DNA of 64,000 bases from Polynucleobacter aenigmaticus (GCF_002206635.1 NZ_NGUO01000009.1:124001-188000); one strand, 5' to 3'. Numbered from the stretch's first letter, positions 47,960-57,304 are shown. Notes: generated by a model from the letters alone, not told the origin. Made by a program: numbers and translations.

Positions 47960-49882
47960 ATGCTTGTAGTTACTCTGCCAGACGGATCTAAACGTGAGTT
48001 TGACGCTCCCGTTCGCGTCATTGATGTTGCCCAAAGTATTGGTAGTGGTCTTGCTAAGGCTGCCCTCGGCGGTATTGTTGACGGTAGCATGGTAGATGCC
48101 AGCTTTGTCATCGATAAAGATAGTCAGCTGGCGATTATTACTGACAAAAGCCCAGAGGCGCTAGAGATTGTTCGTCACTCTACGGCTCACTTACTTGCTT
48201 ACGCTGTTAAAGAATTATTTCCTGAGGCGCAAGTCACGATCGGCCCTGTAATTGAAAACGGTTTTTACTACGACTTTTCATTCCACCGCCCATTTACGCC
48301 TGAAGATTTAGTTGCACTCGAAAAGAAAATGACTGAGCTTGCCAAGAAGGATGAGCCACTTGTGCGTTCTGTCATGCCACGCGATGAGGCGGTGAAGTTC
48401 TTTAAAGATCAGGGCGAAAACTACAAAGCAGAATTGATATCGAGCATTCCTCAGGGTGAGGATGTTTCTTTGTATGCGGAAGGCGGGTTCACTGACTTAT
48501 GTCGCGGACCTCATGTGCCATCTACTGGCAAGCTCAAGGTCTTTAAGCTCCTGAGTGTTGCCGGTGCTTACTGGCGCGGCGATAGCAAGAACGAGATGTT
48601 GCAGCGTATCTACGGTACTGCCTGGCTGAAAAAGGAAGACCAAGACGCCCATCTACATATGCTAGAAGAGGCTGAGAAGCGCGATCACCGTCGCCTTGGT
48701 AAGTTCTTAGACTTATTCCACTTCCAGCCTGAAGCCCCTGGCCTCATTTTTTGGCACCCCAAAGGCTGGTCTATTTGGCAAGAAGTTGAGCAATACATGC
48801 GCCGCGTTTATCAGCGCGAAGGTTATCAAGAAGTCAAAGCCCCACAAATTCTGGATCGCGGTCTTTGGGAAAAGTCTGGCCACTGGGATAACTACAAAGA
48901 GAACATGTTTACGACAGAGTCGGAGAATCGCGCTTATGCATTAAAGCCGATGAACTGTCCTGGTCACATCCAAATCTTTAATTCTGGTTTACATAGTTAT
49001 CGTGAGTTGCCATTGCGTTACGGTGAGTTTGGTCAATGCCATCGCAATGAACCATCCGGTGCTTTGCATGGCTTAATGCGGGTGCGTGGTTTTACCCAAG
49101 ACGATGGTCATATTTTCTGTACAGAAGATCAAATTCAGTCAGAGGTTGCAGCTTTCGATAAGGCGGTCCGCGAGGTTTACCAAGATTTTGGCTTTACTGA
49201 AGTCGCGGTTAAGCTGGCCTTGCGCCCTGCAAAGCGCGTTGGCGATGACACTATTTGGGATAAGGCGGAGGCTGCATTACGTGGCGCATTGACTGCCTCA
49301 GGCCAAAAATGGGAAGAATTGCCAGGCGAGGGTGCTTTTTATGGTCCGAAGATCGAATATCACCTCAAGGACTCCATTGGGCGTACTTGGCAATGTGGCA
49401 CCATCCAGGTTGACTTCTCAATGCCAGCCCGCCTAGGCGCCGAATACGTTACGGAAGAAAACACTCGCAAGGCTCCAGTGATACTCCATAGGGCAATTGT
49501 GGGCTCTTTAGAGCGTTTTATCGGCATTTTGATCGAAAATCATGCTGGAAACATGCCGGTTTGGCTGGCTCCAACTCAGGCTGTAGTCCTCAATATCTCT
49601 GATAATTCTGCTGCATATGCACAACAAGTTCAGCAATCTCTGAAAAAACAAGGGTTTAGGGTCGAATCGGATTTGCGGAATGAGAAAATTACGTATAAAA
49701 TACGCGAGCACGCATTGCAGAAGCTCCCATTTTTATTAGTTGTAGGGGATAAAGAAGCAGAAAGTAATACGGTGGCCGTTCGTGCCCGTGGCGGAGTGGA
49801 TTTAGGTGTAATGCCTCTTGATGCTTTCGTTGCCCGACTCCAGCAGGATATTTCCCAGAAAGTCGGACCCGAGCCTAGCTAG
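47960..49882 (+). CDS. thrS: Threonyl-tRNA synthetase
   Basis: This enzyme charges tRNA-Thr. The ATG at 47960 is preceded by GGAG five bases away and gives 640 residues; longer in-frame starts fall inside tRNA-Val. Domains in order are TGS (1-62), the editing domain with [15 protein letters not shown] near 73, and the class II catalytic core with [10 protein letters not shown] (zinc Cys) near 335 and [11 protein letters not shown]. The C-terminal anticodon-binding domain is at about 540-635. It begins the thrS-infC-rpmI-rplT-pheS-pheT-ihfA cluster. Confidence 0.97.
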   Translation: MLVVTLPDGSKREFDAPVRVIDVAQSIGSGLAKAALGGIVDGSMVDASFVIDKDSQLAIITDKSPEALEIVRHSTAHLLAYAVKELFPEAQVTIGPVIENGFYYDFSFHRPFTPEDLVALEKKMTELAKKDEPLVRSVMPRDEAVKFFKDQGENYKAELISSIPQGEDVSLYAEGGFTDLCRGPHVPSTGKLKVFKLLSVAGAYWRGDSKNEMLQRIYGTAWLKKEDQDAHLHMLEEAEKRDHRRLGKFLDLFHFQPEAPGLIFWHPKGWSIWQEVEQYMRRVYQREGYQEVKAPQILDRGLWEKSGHWDNYKENMFTTESENRAYALKPMNCPGHIQIFNSGLHSYRELPLRYGEFGQCHRNEPSGALHGLMRVRGFTQDDGHIFCTEDQIQSEVAAFDKAVREVYQDFGFTEVAVKLALRPAKRVGDDTIWDKAEAALRGALTASGQKWEELPGEGAFYGPKIEYHLKDSIGRTWQCGTIQVDFSMPARLGAEYVTEENTRKAPVILHRAIVGSLERFIGILIENHAGNMPVWLAPTQAVVLNISDNSAAYAQQVQQSLKKQGFRVESDLRNEKITYKIREHALQKLPFLLVVGDKEAESNTVAVRARGGVDLGVMPLDAFVARLQQDISQKVGPEPS

Positions 49883-49924
49883 GGGTGGAATGGTTTTTAT
49901 TGTTTTTTTAAAGGAATTAAGAAG

Positions 49925-50449
49925 ATCGCTACTGATAAATCGCAGCGCATAAACCGGGAGATTACCGCTCCTGAAGTGCGTCTGATTGGACTGGATGGAG
50001 AACCCATCGGTGTAGTTAAGTTGAGTGAAGCCCTGGCTTTAGCAGAAGAGAAAGAAACCGATTTGGTTGAAATTGCTCCGACGGCTGTGCCACCTGTAGT
50101 CCGCATCATGGACTTCGGCAAATTCAAGTACCAAGAAGCCAAACGTTTGCATGAAGCTAAGCTAAAGCAAAAAGTGATTCAGGTGAAGGAAGTCAAATTC
50201 CGTCCCGGCACAGATGATGGTGACTATGGTGTGAAGCTACGCAATCTAATCCGCTTTTTGGAAGACGGCGATAAGACAAAGATTACGCTACGGTTTCGGG
50301 GTCGTGAAATGGCCCATCAAGAAATCGGAGTCAGAATGTTGGAGCGCTTGAAGTCAGACCTGATTGAGTTTGGTCAAGTAGAGCAGTTTCCAAAAATGGA
50401 AGGCCGCCAGATGGTGATGGTATTGGCCCCCATTCGTAAGGCTAAGTAA
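49925..50449 (+). CDS. infC: Translation initiation factor IF-3, AUC start codon
   Basis: IF-3 binds the 30S subunit and checks start codon-anticodon pairing. The IF-3 reading frame begins [20 protein letters not shown] upstream of any ATG. An in-frame TAG at 49919 limits the N-terminus, and AAAGGA (49911-49916) is eight bases before ATC at 49925. So translation most likely starts at AUC, giving 174 residues. IF-3 rejects non-canonical starts and in E. coli infC starts with AUU for autoregulation; the same logic applies here. Motifs: [18 protein letters not shown] near 37, [10 protein letters not shown] near 62, [12 protein letters not shown] near 118. Confidence 0.93.
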   Translation: MATDKSQRINREITAPEVRLIGLDGEPIGVVKLSEALALAEEKETDLVEIAPTAVPPVVRIMDFGKFKYQEAKRLHEAKLKQKVIQVKEVKFRPGTDDGDYGVKLRNLIRFLEDGDKTKITLRFRGREMAHQEIGVRMLERLKSDLIEFGQVEQFPKMEGRQMVMVLAPIRKAK

Positions 50450-50480
50450 TAAACCGATTCGTAAGAGTGGGTTTGTTGTT

Positions 50481-50588
50481 TAAGTAAGGAGGGGTCGTAA
50501 GACTCCGGTAGTAAGAAGTGCTTCTAGGTACAGGAAGCGTAACCGTCGGTTACCACCTATGTCGCACATGCAGAAGAAGGGGTGCTTT
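50481..50588 (+). ncRNA. Structured leader RNA between infC and rpmI (candidate L20/L35 autoregulatory element)
   Basis: Three hairpins can be drawn in the 139-nt gap. GGGGTC-GTAA-GACTCC (50491-50506) has a GNRA-type tetraloop, GCTTC/GAAGC is at 50520-50538, and GTAACC-GTC-GGTTAC is at 50539-50553. The last two abut and could stack. The rpmI ribosome site AAGGGG lies about 25 nt after. In E. coli and Bacillus, ribosomal protein L20 represses its operon by binding mRNA near infC-rpmI. Analogous binding here is an inference. Confidence 0.5.
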
Positions 50589-50786
50589 ATGCCCAAGATG
50601 AAGAGCAAGAGTAGCGCCAAAAAGCGCTTCACGGTTCGCGCAGGCGGAACGATTAAACGAGGTCAGGCTTTCAAACGCCATATCCTCACCAAGAAAACCA
50701 CAAAGAGTAAGCGTCACCTACGTGGTACCACTGAAGTTGCGAAGGCAGACGTTAAGTCAATTCGCTCCATGCTTCCATACGCTTAA
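50589..50786 (+). CDS. rpmI: 50S ribosomal protein L35
   Basis: This small basic protein of the large subunit is 65 residues: [20 protein letters not shown] with the family end [17 protein letters not shown]. The ATG at 50589 with AAGGGG eight bases upstream is the family start; an in-frame upstream ATG at 50559 adds ten atypical residues. It is followed by rplT after 25 bp. Confidence 0.97.
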   Translation: MPKMKSKSSAKKRFTVRAGGTIKRGQAFKRHILTKKTTKSKRHLRGTTEVAKADVKSIRSMLPYA

Positions 50787-50811
50787 CCTCAGACTAGATT
50801 AGGAGAACTAA

Positions 50812-51177
50812 ATGCCAAGAGTCAAACGTGGGGTTACAGCAAGAGCCCGTCATAAGAAAATCACCGATGCCGCAACTGGTTATCGTGGACGTCGTAAAAA
50901 CGTATTCCGTATTGCTAAGCAAGCAGTTATGCGTGCTGGTCAATATGCATACCGCGACCGTCGCAACAAGAAACGTGTATTCCGCGCTTTGTGGATTGCC
51001 CGTATCAATGCGGCAGTACGTCAGCATGACATGACCTATAGCGTATTCATGAATGGTATGAAGAAAGCTGCGATCGAACTCGACCGTAAAGTACTTTCTG
51101 ATATGGCCATTGCTGACAAGGCGGCTTTTGCTGCTTTGGTTACTCGGATCAAATCCGTAGTAAGCGCTGCAGCTTAA
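50812..51177 (+). CDS. rplT: 50S ribosomal protein L20
   Basis: This large-subunit assembly protein binds 23S rRNA and in other bacteria its own operon mRNA. The 121-residue product [20 protein letters not shown] is typical, with [20 protein letters not shown] and [16 protein letters not shown] precedes the ATG. It is 29 bp before pheS. Confidence 0.98.
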   Translation: MPRVKRGVTARARHKKITDAATGYRGRRKNVFRIAKQAVMRAGQYAYRDRRNKKRVFRALWIARINAAVRQHDMTYSVFMNGMKKAAIELDRKVLSDMAIADKAAFAALVTRIKSVVSAAA

Positions 51178-51206
51178 TTCTTAGTTCATTTAAAAACTAA
51201 GCTGCA

Positions 51207-52253
51207 ATGGTTTCTCTCGACCACATTGTCGAGGATGCTAAACGTGATTTCCTCGGGGCTGCCGATTCGGCAGCTCTAGAGGACGCGAAAGCCAAGTATC
51301 TCGGTAAGTCAGGTGTTCTCACTGAGCGTTTAAAAGCGCTTGGTGGAATGTCGCCTGATGAACGCAAGAGTGCTGGCGCCCAAATTAATCAAATCAAAAC
51401 TCAAGTAGAAGCTGCATTGCAAGAGCGTCGCCAAGCATTGGCTGATGCGGTATTGCTGCAACGTCTTGCTGCGGAATCTATCGACGTATCCTTGCCTGGC
51501 CGTGGCCAAGCAGTGGGTAGCTTGCATCCTGTGATGCGCACCTGGGAACGTGTAGAAGAGATTTTCCGCTCGATTGGTTTTGATGTAGCGGATGGCCCTG
51601 AAATTGAGACCGATTGGTTTAATTTCACGGCATTGAATAGCCCAGAGAATCATCCTGCCCGTTCGATGCAGGATACCTTCTATATTGATGGTAAAGATTC
51701 CAATGGGAAGCCTTTGTTATTGCGCACGCATACCAGCCCAATTCAGGTTCGTTATGCGAGCGAGCACGTTAAGAAATACGCACACGCAGATGTGATGCCA
51801 CCGATCAAGGTGATCGCCCCCGGTAGAACTTATCGCGTAGATAGCGATGCAACACATTCACCCATGTTCCATCAAGTCGAAGGCTTGTGGATTGCTGAGA
51901 GTGTTTCGTTTGCGGATCTTAAAGGTGTGTACACCGACTTCTTGAGAACTTTTTTCGAGACGAATGAATTGCAAGTTCGTTTCCGCCCATCATATTTCCC
52001 ATTCACAGAGCCTTCCGCTGAAATCGATATGGCTTTTGGTGGCGGTAAGTTAGCGGGACGCTGGTTAGAAATTTCTGGTGCAGGGCAGGTTCATCCAAAT
52101 GTATTGCGCAATATGGGTATTGATCCAGAGCGCTATACCGGTTTTGCTTTTGGCTCTGGCTTAGAGCGCCTGACGATGTTGCGTTATGGCATCGACGATT
52201 TACGTCTTTTCTTTGAGAACGATCTCCGTTTCTTAGCGCAATTCCCAGCTTAA
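51207..52253 (+). CDS. pheS: Phenylalanyl-tRNA synthetase alpha subunit
   Basis: Catalytic alpha chain of the alpha2beta2 enzyme. The 348-residue protein has an N-terminal coiled-coil at about 5-85, then class II motifs: [13 protein letters not shown] near 149, [12 protein letters not shown] near 172, FHQVEGLWI near 217 and [18 protein letters not shown] near 313. Follows rplT closely; pheT begins 31 bp later. Confidence 0.97.
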   Translation: MVSLDHIVEDAKRDFLGAADSAALEDAKAKYLGKSGVLTERLKALGGMSPDERKSAGAQINQIKTQVEAALQERRQALADAVLLQRLAAESIDVSLPGRGQAVGSLHPVMRTWERVEEIFRSIGFDVADGPEIETDWFNFTALNSPENHPARSMQDTFYIDGKDSNGKPLLLRTHTSPIQVRYASEHVKKYAHADVMPPIKVIAPGRTYRVDSDATHSPMFHQVEGLWIAESVSFADLKGVYTDFLRTFFETNELQVRFRPSYFPFTEPSAEIDMAFGGGKLAGRWLEISGAGQVHPNVLRNMGIDPERYTGFAFGSGLERLTMLRYGIDDLRLFFENDLRFLAQFPA

Positions 52254-52284
52254 TTAGCTAACCTCCTAATAGTAGATAGCGCAT

Positions 52285-54741
52285 ATGCAATTTTCTGAAT
52301 CTTGGTTACGCCAATATGTAAACCCTTCGCTAGATAGCAATGCTTTAGGTCATGCAATGACCATGGCAGGTCTTGAGGTGGAAGAGCAACATTCAGTAGC
52401 ACCTGCATTTACGAAGATTGTGATTGCACAAATTCTGTCTGCTGAGCAGCATCCTGATGCAGATCGTTTGCGTGTTTGCAAAGTCGATGCGGGTACTGGC
52501 CAAGAATTGCAAATTGTTTGTGGTGCGCCAAATGCACGCGCTGGTATCAAAATCCCTTGTGCTATGGTCGGTGCAGAGCTACCTCCAGCAGAGGCGGGCG
52601 GTAAGCCTTTCATGATCAAGGTGGGCAAGTTACGTGGCGTAGAAAGCCAGGGTATGCTTTGCTCCGGTCGTGAACTTGGTCTGGGCGATGACCATGAAGG
52701 CATTTTGGAATTACCTGCCGATGCACCTGTTGGTGAAGACATTCGCAAGTATTTAGATTTGGATGATCAAATTTTCGTTATTAAGCTGACGCCAAATAAA
52801 GCAGATTGTTTGTCCCTCATGGGTATGGCACGCGAAGTATCAGCAATTACTGGTGCTACATTGTGTGCTCCTAAGTGGACTGCTGCAAACGTCTCTATCC
52901 AAGACAAGCTTAAAGTTACTGTTGAAAACTTTGACCTGTGTGGACGCTTCGCAGGTCGTGTAATTCGGGGTGTTAATCCTCTGGCTAAATCGCCGGAATG
53001 GGTCGTGCAACGTTTATTACGTGCCGGTCAAAGAAGTATTTCCCCATTGGTAGATCTATCTAACTACGTGATGTTGGAAATGGGTCAGCCGACCCACGTA
53101 TTCGACATTGACAAATTGACTGGCGACTTATCTGTACGTTGGGCAAAGCCAGGCGAGAGTCTTGAGCTATTAAATGGCCAGACAATTACTTTGCAGGGTC
53201 CAGATTCTGCAGGCAAGATCCAGGACGCGGGTGTAGTTGCTGATCAGACTGGTCCAGTTGCCTTGGCAGGAATTATGGGCGGTAACCACTGCGCTGTGAC
53301 TGACGACACCAAAAATATTTATGTAGAGGCGGCCTATTGGCAGCCTTCAGCAATCCAGGGCCGTGCTCGTCGCTTTAACTTCAGCACTGATGCCGCACAT
53401 CGTTTTGAGCGTGGCGTTGATCCACAAAATACAGTGAATTGTCTGGAGTACTTAACTTCATTAATCGTTGAAGTTTGCGGTGGCCAAGTTGGTCCAATCG
53501 ATGATCAAGTATTGGCGGTTCCAGAGCGTAAACCAGTGAGCATGCGTTTAGCTCGTGCCATGAAGGTCATTGGAATCCCATTGACTGCAGAGATTATTGC
53601 TGATGTATTTAAGCGCCTTGGTTTTGAATTTAAACAAGAGGCCGATATTTTTGTTGTAACGCCACCAAGCTATCGCTTTGATATTGAAATCGAAGAGGAT
53701 TTAATTGAAGAAGTGGCCCGTATGTACGGCTTTGAAAACATCCCTGATGTACCACCAGTAGCGTCATTAAAGATGAGTGCCAAGGCAGAGGCAAAGCGTG
53801 GGGTGCATTTATTGCGCCAACGTTTGGCTTTGCAAGGCTATCAAGAGGCGGTCAACTTTGGCTTTACCGATCTAGAGAGCGAGCAACGTTTGGCTGCAGC
53901 TAGCGACAAAGACCTGATTACCGTACTAAATCCGATTGCCAGCCAGTATGGCGTAATGCGGAGCAATCTCTGGGGTGGCTTATTGGGCAACCTCAAGTCA
54001 AACCTCAATCGTGGCGCTGGTCGTGTACGTTTATTTGAAACGGGTCGCGTATTTAAGCGTGATGATAATGTTCAAGAAGAGGCTGGCAAAGTAGCCGGCT
54101 TTCATCAACCACAGCATGTGGGTGGTTTAGCTTACGGTTCTTTTGTGCCAGAGCAGTGGGCCAGCGATAACCGTTTAGTAGATTTCTTTGATGTGAAGGG
54201 CGATCTCGAGCGCGTTCTAGATCCATTACATTTCACAACTGAGGCTGGAGTACATCCAGCTTTGCATCCTGGCCGTAGTGCAAAAATTCAATTATTGACC
54301 TCCGCTGGAAAGTTAGATATTGGCTGGGTTGGTGAATTACATCCAGGATTGCAGCAGGCCTATGAGTTGCCACAAGCGCCAGTCCTTTTTGAATTGGATT
54401 TAGAGGCCGTCCGCAATCTCGGCATTCCGCAACCAGAAGAGTTGAGTAAGTTTCCTGCTGTACAACGTGATTTGGCAGTTGTGGTTAAGCAGACAGTTTC
54501 TGCTCAATCCCTACTGGATGCGATGAATAAAGGTAAGCAGAATTTTGTTCGAGGTATTGAGCTCTTTGATGAATTCAAACCAAAACCTGGCTCTAGTAGC
54601 ATGGCTGATGACGAGAAGAGCTTAGCCTTCCGCGTGACCTTGTTGAATCCACAAGAAACATTGCAGGATGTGCAAATTGAAGCGGTTATGACGGCTTTAT
54701 TGGCAGCACTTGAGAAAAATTGCGCAGCCCGTCTGCGCTAG
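52285..54741 (+). CDS. pheT: Phenylalanyl-tRNA synthetase beta subunit
   Basis: The beta chain carries the editing and tRNA-binding parts. The 818-residue protein has an N-terminal EMAP/OB tRNA-binding domain (about 40-150), a B3/B4 editing domain (about 215-390), B5 (about 400-480) and a C-terminal FDX-ACB domain (KFPAVQRDLAVVV near 725). Normal full length. It is followed by ihfA, as in E. coli. Confidence 0.97.
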   Translation: MQFSESWLRQYVNPSLDSNALGHAMTMAGLEVEEQHSVAPAFTKIVIAQILSAEQHPDADRLRVCKVDAGTGQELQIVCGAPNARAGIKIPCAMVGAELPPAEAGGKPFMIKVGKLRGVESQGMLCSGRELGLGDDHEGILELPADAPVGEDIRKYLDLDDQIFVIKLTPNKADCLSLMGMAREVSAITGATLCAPKWTAANVSIQDKLKVTVENFDLCGRFAGRVIRGVNPLAKSPEWVVQRLLRAGQRSISPLVDLSNYVMLEMGQPTHVFDIDKLTGDLSVRWAKPGESLELLNGQTITLQGPDSAGKIQDAGVVADQTGPVALAGIMGGNHCAVTDDTKNIYVEAAYWQPSAIQGRARRFNFSTDAAHRFERGVDPQNTVNCLEYLTSLIVEVCGGQVGPIDDQVLAVPERKPVSMRLARAMKVIGIPLTAEIIADVFKRLGFEFKQEADIFVVTPPSYRFDIEIEEDLIEEVARMYGFENIPDVPPVASLKMSAKAEAKRGVHLLRQRLALQGYQEAVNFGFTDLESEQRLAAASDKDLITVLNPIASQYGVMRSNLWGGLLGNLKSNLNRGAGRVRLFETGRVFKRDDNVQEEAGKVAGFHQPQHVGGLAYGSFVPEQWASDNRLVDFFDVKGDLERVLDPLHFTTEAGVHPALHPGRSAKIQLLTSAGKLDIGWVGELHPGLQQAYELPQAPVLFELDLEAVRNLGIPQPEELSKFPAVQRDLAVVVKQTVSAQSLLDAMNKGKQNFVRGIELFDEFKPKPGSSSMADDEKSLAFRVTLLNPQETLQDVQIEAVMTALLAALEKNCAARLR

Positions 54742-54783
54742 GTTTAATATTAGCCCTAGATATAGTACGAAGAGACTTCAGCC

Positions 54784-55107
54784 ATGAATCAATTAATTAG
54801 TAACGATACCGTCACCAAGAATGAGCTCTCTGAAGCGCTCTTCGACCAAGTGGGCCTCAATAAACGTGAGGCCAAAGATATGATTGATGCATTCTTTGAT
54901 CGTATTGGTGAGTCACTTGAAACTGGAGTGGAAGTTAAGATCTCTGGATTCGGTAATTTTCAGTTGCGTAATAAGTCTGCTCGTCCGGGCCGAAACCCAA
55001 AAACGGGTCAAATGATTCCGATTGCAGCCCGCCGTGTAGTTACTTTTCACGCAAGTCAAAAACTCAAGGACGTAGTTGAGTCGCATGCTCGAGAAAACAG
55101 CATTTGA
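54784..55107 (+). CDS. ihfA: Integration host factor subunit alpha
   Basis: This HU-family DNA-bending protein works as a heterodimer with IhfB. The 107-residue product has [20 protein letters not shown] and the beta-arm signature [20 protein letters not shown] near 58-77. Its 3' end overlaps the following MerR gene by 23 bp. Position after pheT is conserved in proteobacteria. Confidence 0.96.
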   Translation: MNQLISNDTVTKNELSEALFDQVGLNKREAKDMIDAFFDRIGESLETGVEVKISGFGNFQLRNKSARPGRNPKTGQMIPIAARRVVTFHASQKLKDVVESHARENSI

Positions 55108-55435
55108 TGCTGGGTCGGCGCTGCTCAGTTCGCAGCTCCCCCCAATACCCGCTAAGCGTTATTTCACAATTGGTGAGGTGGCGGATCTATGTGGTGTTCG
55201 TTCCCACGTTTTGCGCTATTGGGAACAGGAATTCTCACAGTTAAGTCCTCAGAAGCGTCGAGGTAACCGTCGCTACTATCAACATCATGAAGTTGTCTTA
55301 ATACGTAAGATTAGGGCGCTTTTATATGAAGAAGGCTTCACTATCAGCGGCGCCCGAAATCGCCTTGATGAGGCTCGCGGAGAGCTTCGCTTACGCGATG
55401 AACTGCAGGCTGTCCTGCAAATCCTCTCTAAATAG
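55085..55435 (+). CDS. MerR-family transcriptional regulator
   Basis: This small regulator has a MerR winged helix at about residues 19-88: [20 protein letters not shown], with [10 protein letters not shown] and [20 protein letters not shown] following, and a short C-terminal helix. At about 116 residues it lacks a large effector domain. I prefer the ATG at 55085; a TTG at 55076 is also in frame. Such a gene after ihfA and before tRNA-Pro is common in Gram-negative bacteria. Targets unknown. Confidence 0.9.
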   Translation: MLEKTAFDAGSALLSSQLPPIPAKRYFTIGEVADLCGVRSHVLRYWEQEFSQLSPQKRRGNRRYYQHHEVVLIRKIRALLYEEGFTISGARNRLDEARGELRLRDELQAVLQILSK

Positions 55436-55439
55436 TTAC

Positions 55440-55448
55440 TGATACAAT
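55440..55448 (+). promoter_or_regulatory. Extended -10 promoter of tRNA-Pro
   Basis: TGATACAAT matches the extended -10 form TGnTATAAT with one mismatch. It lies 12 bp upstream of the mature tRNA 5' end. No good -35 hexamer is seen, as expected for extended -10 promoters. Confidence 0.4.
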
Positions 55449-55460
55449 TTTCTTTCTCGT

Positions 55461-55537
<77 letters not shown>

Positions 55538-55544
55538 TCTAATT

Positions 55545-55558
55545 TGGAATTTATTCCA
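55545..55558. promoter_or_regulatory. Inverted repeat upstream of the thioesterase gene
   Basis: TGGAAT and ATTCCA flank two T residues. It overlaps TTGGAA (55544-55549), which with CATACT (55567-55572, 17-bp spacer) could be the thioesterase promoter. It may be an operator or part of a weak tRNA terminator. Confidence 0.35.
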
Positions 55559-55592
55559 TATCCCAACATACTTTTTTAATATCTCTTTTTCT

Positions 55593-55994
55593 ATGACCTC
55601 AAGCTCAAACGACACCACGTATTTTGGATTAAGCATTCCTTTTTTGACCCACCTAGGTGTGGTGCCTGAGTATGCCGAAGGTGGTAAATCCCGGATTAGC
55701 CTGGTGATCAAGCCGGAGTTTGAGAATAGCTTTCACATTGCCCATGGTGGCGTGGTGATGACTTTGTTAGATTTTGCGATGGGTGCGGCAGCCCGCAGTA
55801 CCAATGAGCAGCCACTTGGCGCTATGACAATAGACATGAGTGTCAGCTTCTTACGCCCCAGCACCGGCAAAATCGTGGTGGAGGGCACTGTCCTTAAATC
55901 TGGAAAAACGATCAATTACTGTGAGGCCGTGGTTTTAAATGAGGCTGGTGAGGTTACTGCTAAATCCAGCGGTACATTTATGCTGAGAAGATAA
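55593..55994 (+). CDS. PaaI-family acyl-CoA thioesterase (hotdog fold)
   Basis: The 133-residue protein is a single hotdog domain. The helix segment [20 protein letters not shown] near 48-67 contains the HGG.. catalytic motif of the PaaI/YbgC-like thioesterases, followed by strands with [18 protein letters not shown]. It hydrolyses an acyl-CoA of unknown chain. The ATG has no visible Shine-Dalgarno sequence and a predicted 5' UTR of only about 13 nt. Confidence 0.87.
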   Translation: MTSSSNDTTYFGLSIPFLTHLGVVPEYAEGGKSRISLVIKPEFENSFHIAHGGVVMTLLDFAMGAAARSTNEQPLGAMTIDMSVSFLRPSTGKIVVEGTVLKSGKTINYCEAVVLNEAGEVTAKSSGTFMLRR

Positions 55995-56177
55995 GGTTCA
56001 TTTGCCGATAATTGATATATTATTTATAACGATTATATTAGTTGTTTGATATAACTACCCTAATTCATATATTTCTATAGGGATTTAGTTAATTTATTAA
56101 TACATGTTTATAATAAGATCACAGAAATAGCTTGATCTAAGTTATTTCACATAATTTATATTTGGAGAAATTAATAT
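55995..56177. promoter_or_regulatory. AT-rich promoter region of the H-NS-like gene
   Basis: The region is visibly far richer in A and T than its surroundings, with many TAT/ATA steps. A TATAAT hexamer at 56109-56114 could be the -10 element; the -35 is poor. H-NS proteins bind such curved DNA, so autoregulation is plausible. No gene is visible. Confidence 0.45.
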
Positions 56178-56462
56178 ATGTCATCTTATAAAGAACTTTT
56201 AGCTCAACGCGAACAGTTAGATAAGCAAATTAAAGAGGCGGTTTTGCGTGAGAAGGCTGATGGCATTGCCAAAGCTAAAATCATTATTGAGCAATACGAT
56301 TTAACGGCTTCTGATTTATTTAGCCGTAAAGCGGGCGCACGTAGCTCTAGTGGCAAGGTTGCTCCAAAGTACCGCAATCCATCTACTGGTGATACATGGA
56401 CTGGTCGCGGAAAAGCGCCAAAATGGATAGAAGGTAGAGATCGTAGTAACTTCTTGATCTAA
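56178..56462 (+). CDS. hns: H-NS family histone-like nucleoid protein
   Basis: The 94-residue product has an N-terminal coiled-coil oligomerisation part (about 1-45, LLAQREQLDKQIKEAVLREK) and a C-terminal DNA-binding motif KYRNPSTGDTWTGRGKAPKW (about 69-88). It matches the betaproteobacterial H-NS consensus YRNPxTGxTWxGRGxxPxW. Such proteins bind AT-rich and horizontally acquired DNA and silence it. GGAGA precedes the start. It has its own AT-rich promoter region and its own terminator. Confidence 0.94.
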   Translation: MSSYKELLAQREQLDKQIKEAVLREKADGIAKAKIIIEQYDLTASDLFSRKAGARSSSGKVAPKYRNPSTGDTWTGRGKAPKWIEGRDRSNFLI

Positions 56463-56492
56463 GCTATTGATTTAAATAGTTTTTAGATGCAT

Positions 56493-56524
56493 AAAAGCCG
56501 CTCAGTGCAAATTGAGCGGCTTTT
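56493..56524 (+). terminator. Intrinsic terminator of the H-NS-like gene
   Basis: AAAAGCCGCTCA pairs with TGAGCGGCTTTT around eight bases, with T-run. Confidence 0.9.
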
Positions 56525-56560
56525 ATGTTTAATGGGCTCAATGTACCCTTCGAACACTTT

Positions 56561-56803
56561 CTATTGAGGGCCTGCACAAATAGGCTGTAAGAGCTCATGT
56601 CGATTCTTATTGCCCAAAACAGTTTTTAACTCTCGATTGGTAGCAGGGTAGCCAATAATTAAGGGATTTTGATCAATTAAGCCATTTTCCAGCTCTTCCT
56701 GATGGACTTCAGGTTATTGAGACCTAACCCCTAGGGTATTTTCATCGGCTAAGCCCATTACTTTAGGCCCTTCTGAATTTCCCCATGGCAATGCAGTTTC
56801 AAG
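56561..56803 (-). pseudogene. Remnant coding frame downstream of the HTH pseudogene
   Basis: A minus-strand frame of about 80 codons ends at TAG (56561) and is broken by one TAA (at 56714-56716). It reads for example VMGLADENTLGV and VHQEELENGLIDQNPLIIGY with a protein-like composition. It follows the HTH remnant with a frame change, so it may be the decayed 3' part of the same gene. I do not recognise the family. Confidence 0.4.
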
Positions 56804-56986
56804 TTATTTTTTGTCGCAGAGCTCTTTTACATCTGGCAAGCTGCTGATCTAGTGAGCTATCCAAGATGCGGCGATGGCCACCTCGGGCCTTCCAGGCGAT
56901 TAATTTACCGATTCAACCATTTTCTGAGCAGTGCCAAGAGATACCTGCAATACCTTTGCGCTTCGCCGAGTACTTAAATATTGCAT
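56799..56986 (-). pseudogene. Frameshifted excisionase/MerR-type helix-turn-helix gene
   Basis: From 56986 the minus strand encodes MQYLSTRRSAKVLQVSLGTA, continuing to QKMVES. After loss of one base near 56910 the sequence goes on in another frame as GKLIAWKARGGHRRILDSSL. Joined, this is a classic excisionase/BldC-type HTH (S.R.AA..L.VS..T.Q..V..G.L.A....GGHRRI). A stop at 56799 ends the second frame. The gene is thus broken by a one-base deletion and further decay. It lies beside the H-NS-like gene. Confidence 0.7.
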
Positions 56987-57304
56987 TTCTCGGGTAATTG
57001 CTTTGATATATCCTTAATCTCATTAATTCATTTGAAGATTGAGAGAATATGAATTAACTCTTGGGGAATCTATCGGTAGAGGTTTAAACCTGAGCAGGAA
57101 AATTCTTATTCAAGTCTTCAGTAGGGATATACCCATGTAACTCATAAACTCAGGGAAAGCCCTTTACGTATTAATGGGTAATCGTGTTAAATTAGCGTCG
57201 TTGTAACAATATTCGCATAGATCAATTCGTAAAGCGGTAAAGCCGTAGAGCGAATGGTTTTAACCACAGTTTTTATTCGGGAAACCCGATGAAAGGTGAG
57301 CATC
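56987..57304. other. Intergenic region upstream of odhA
   Basis: No gene seen. It contains the upstream remnants of the HTH pseudogene, a weak promoter candidate TTACGT (about 57168) with TAAATT 18 bp later, and a small hairpin TCGGG-AAA-CCCGA at 57277-57289. The hairpin ends two bases before the odhA ribosome site AAAGG and could affect its translation. Confidence 0.35.
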
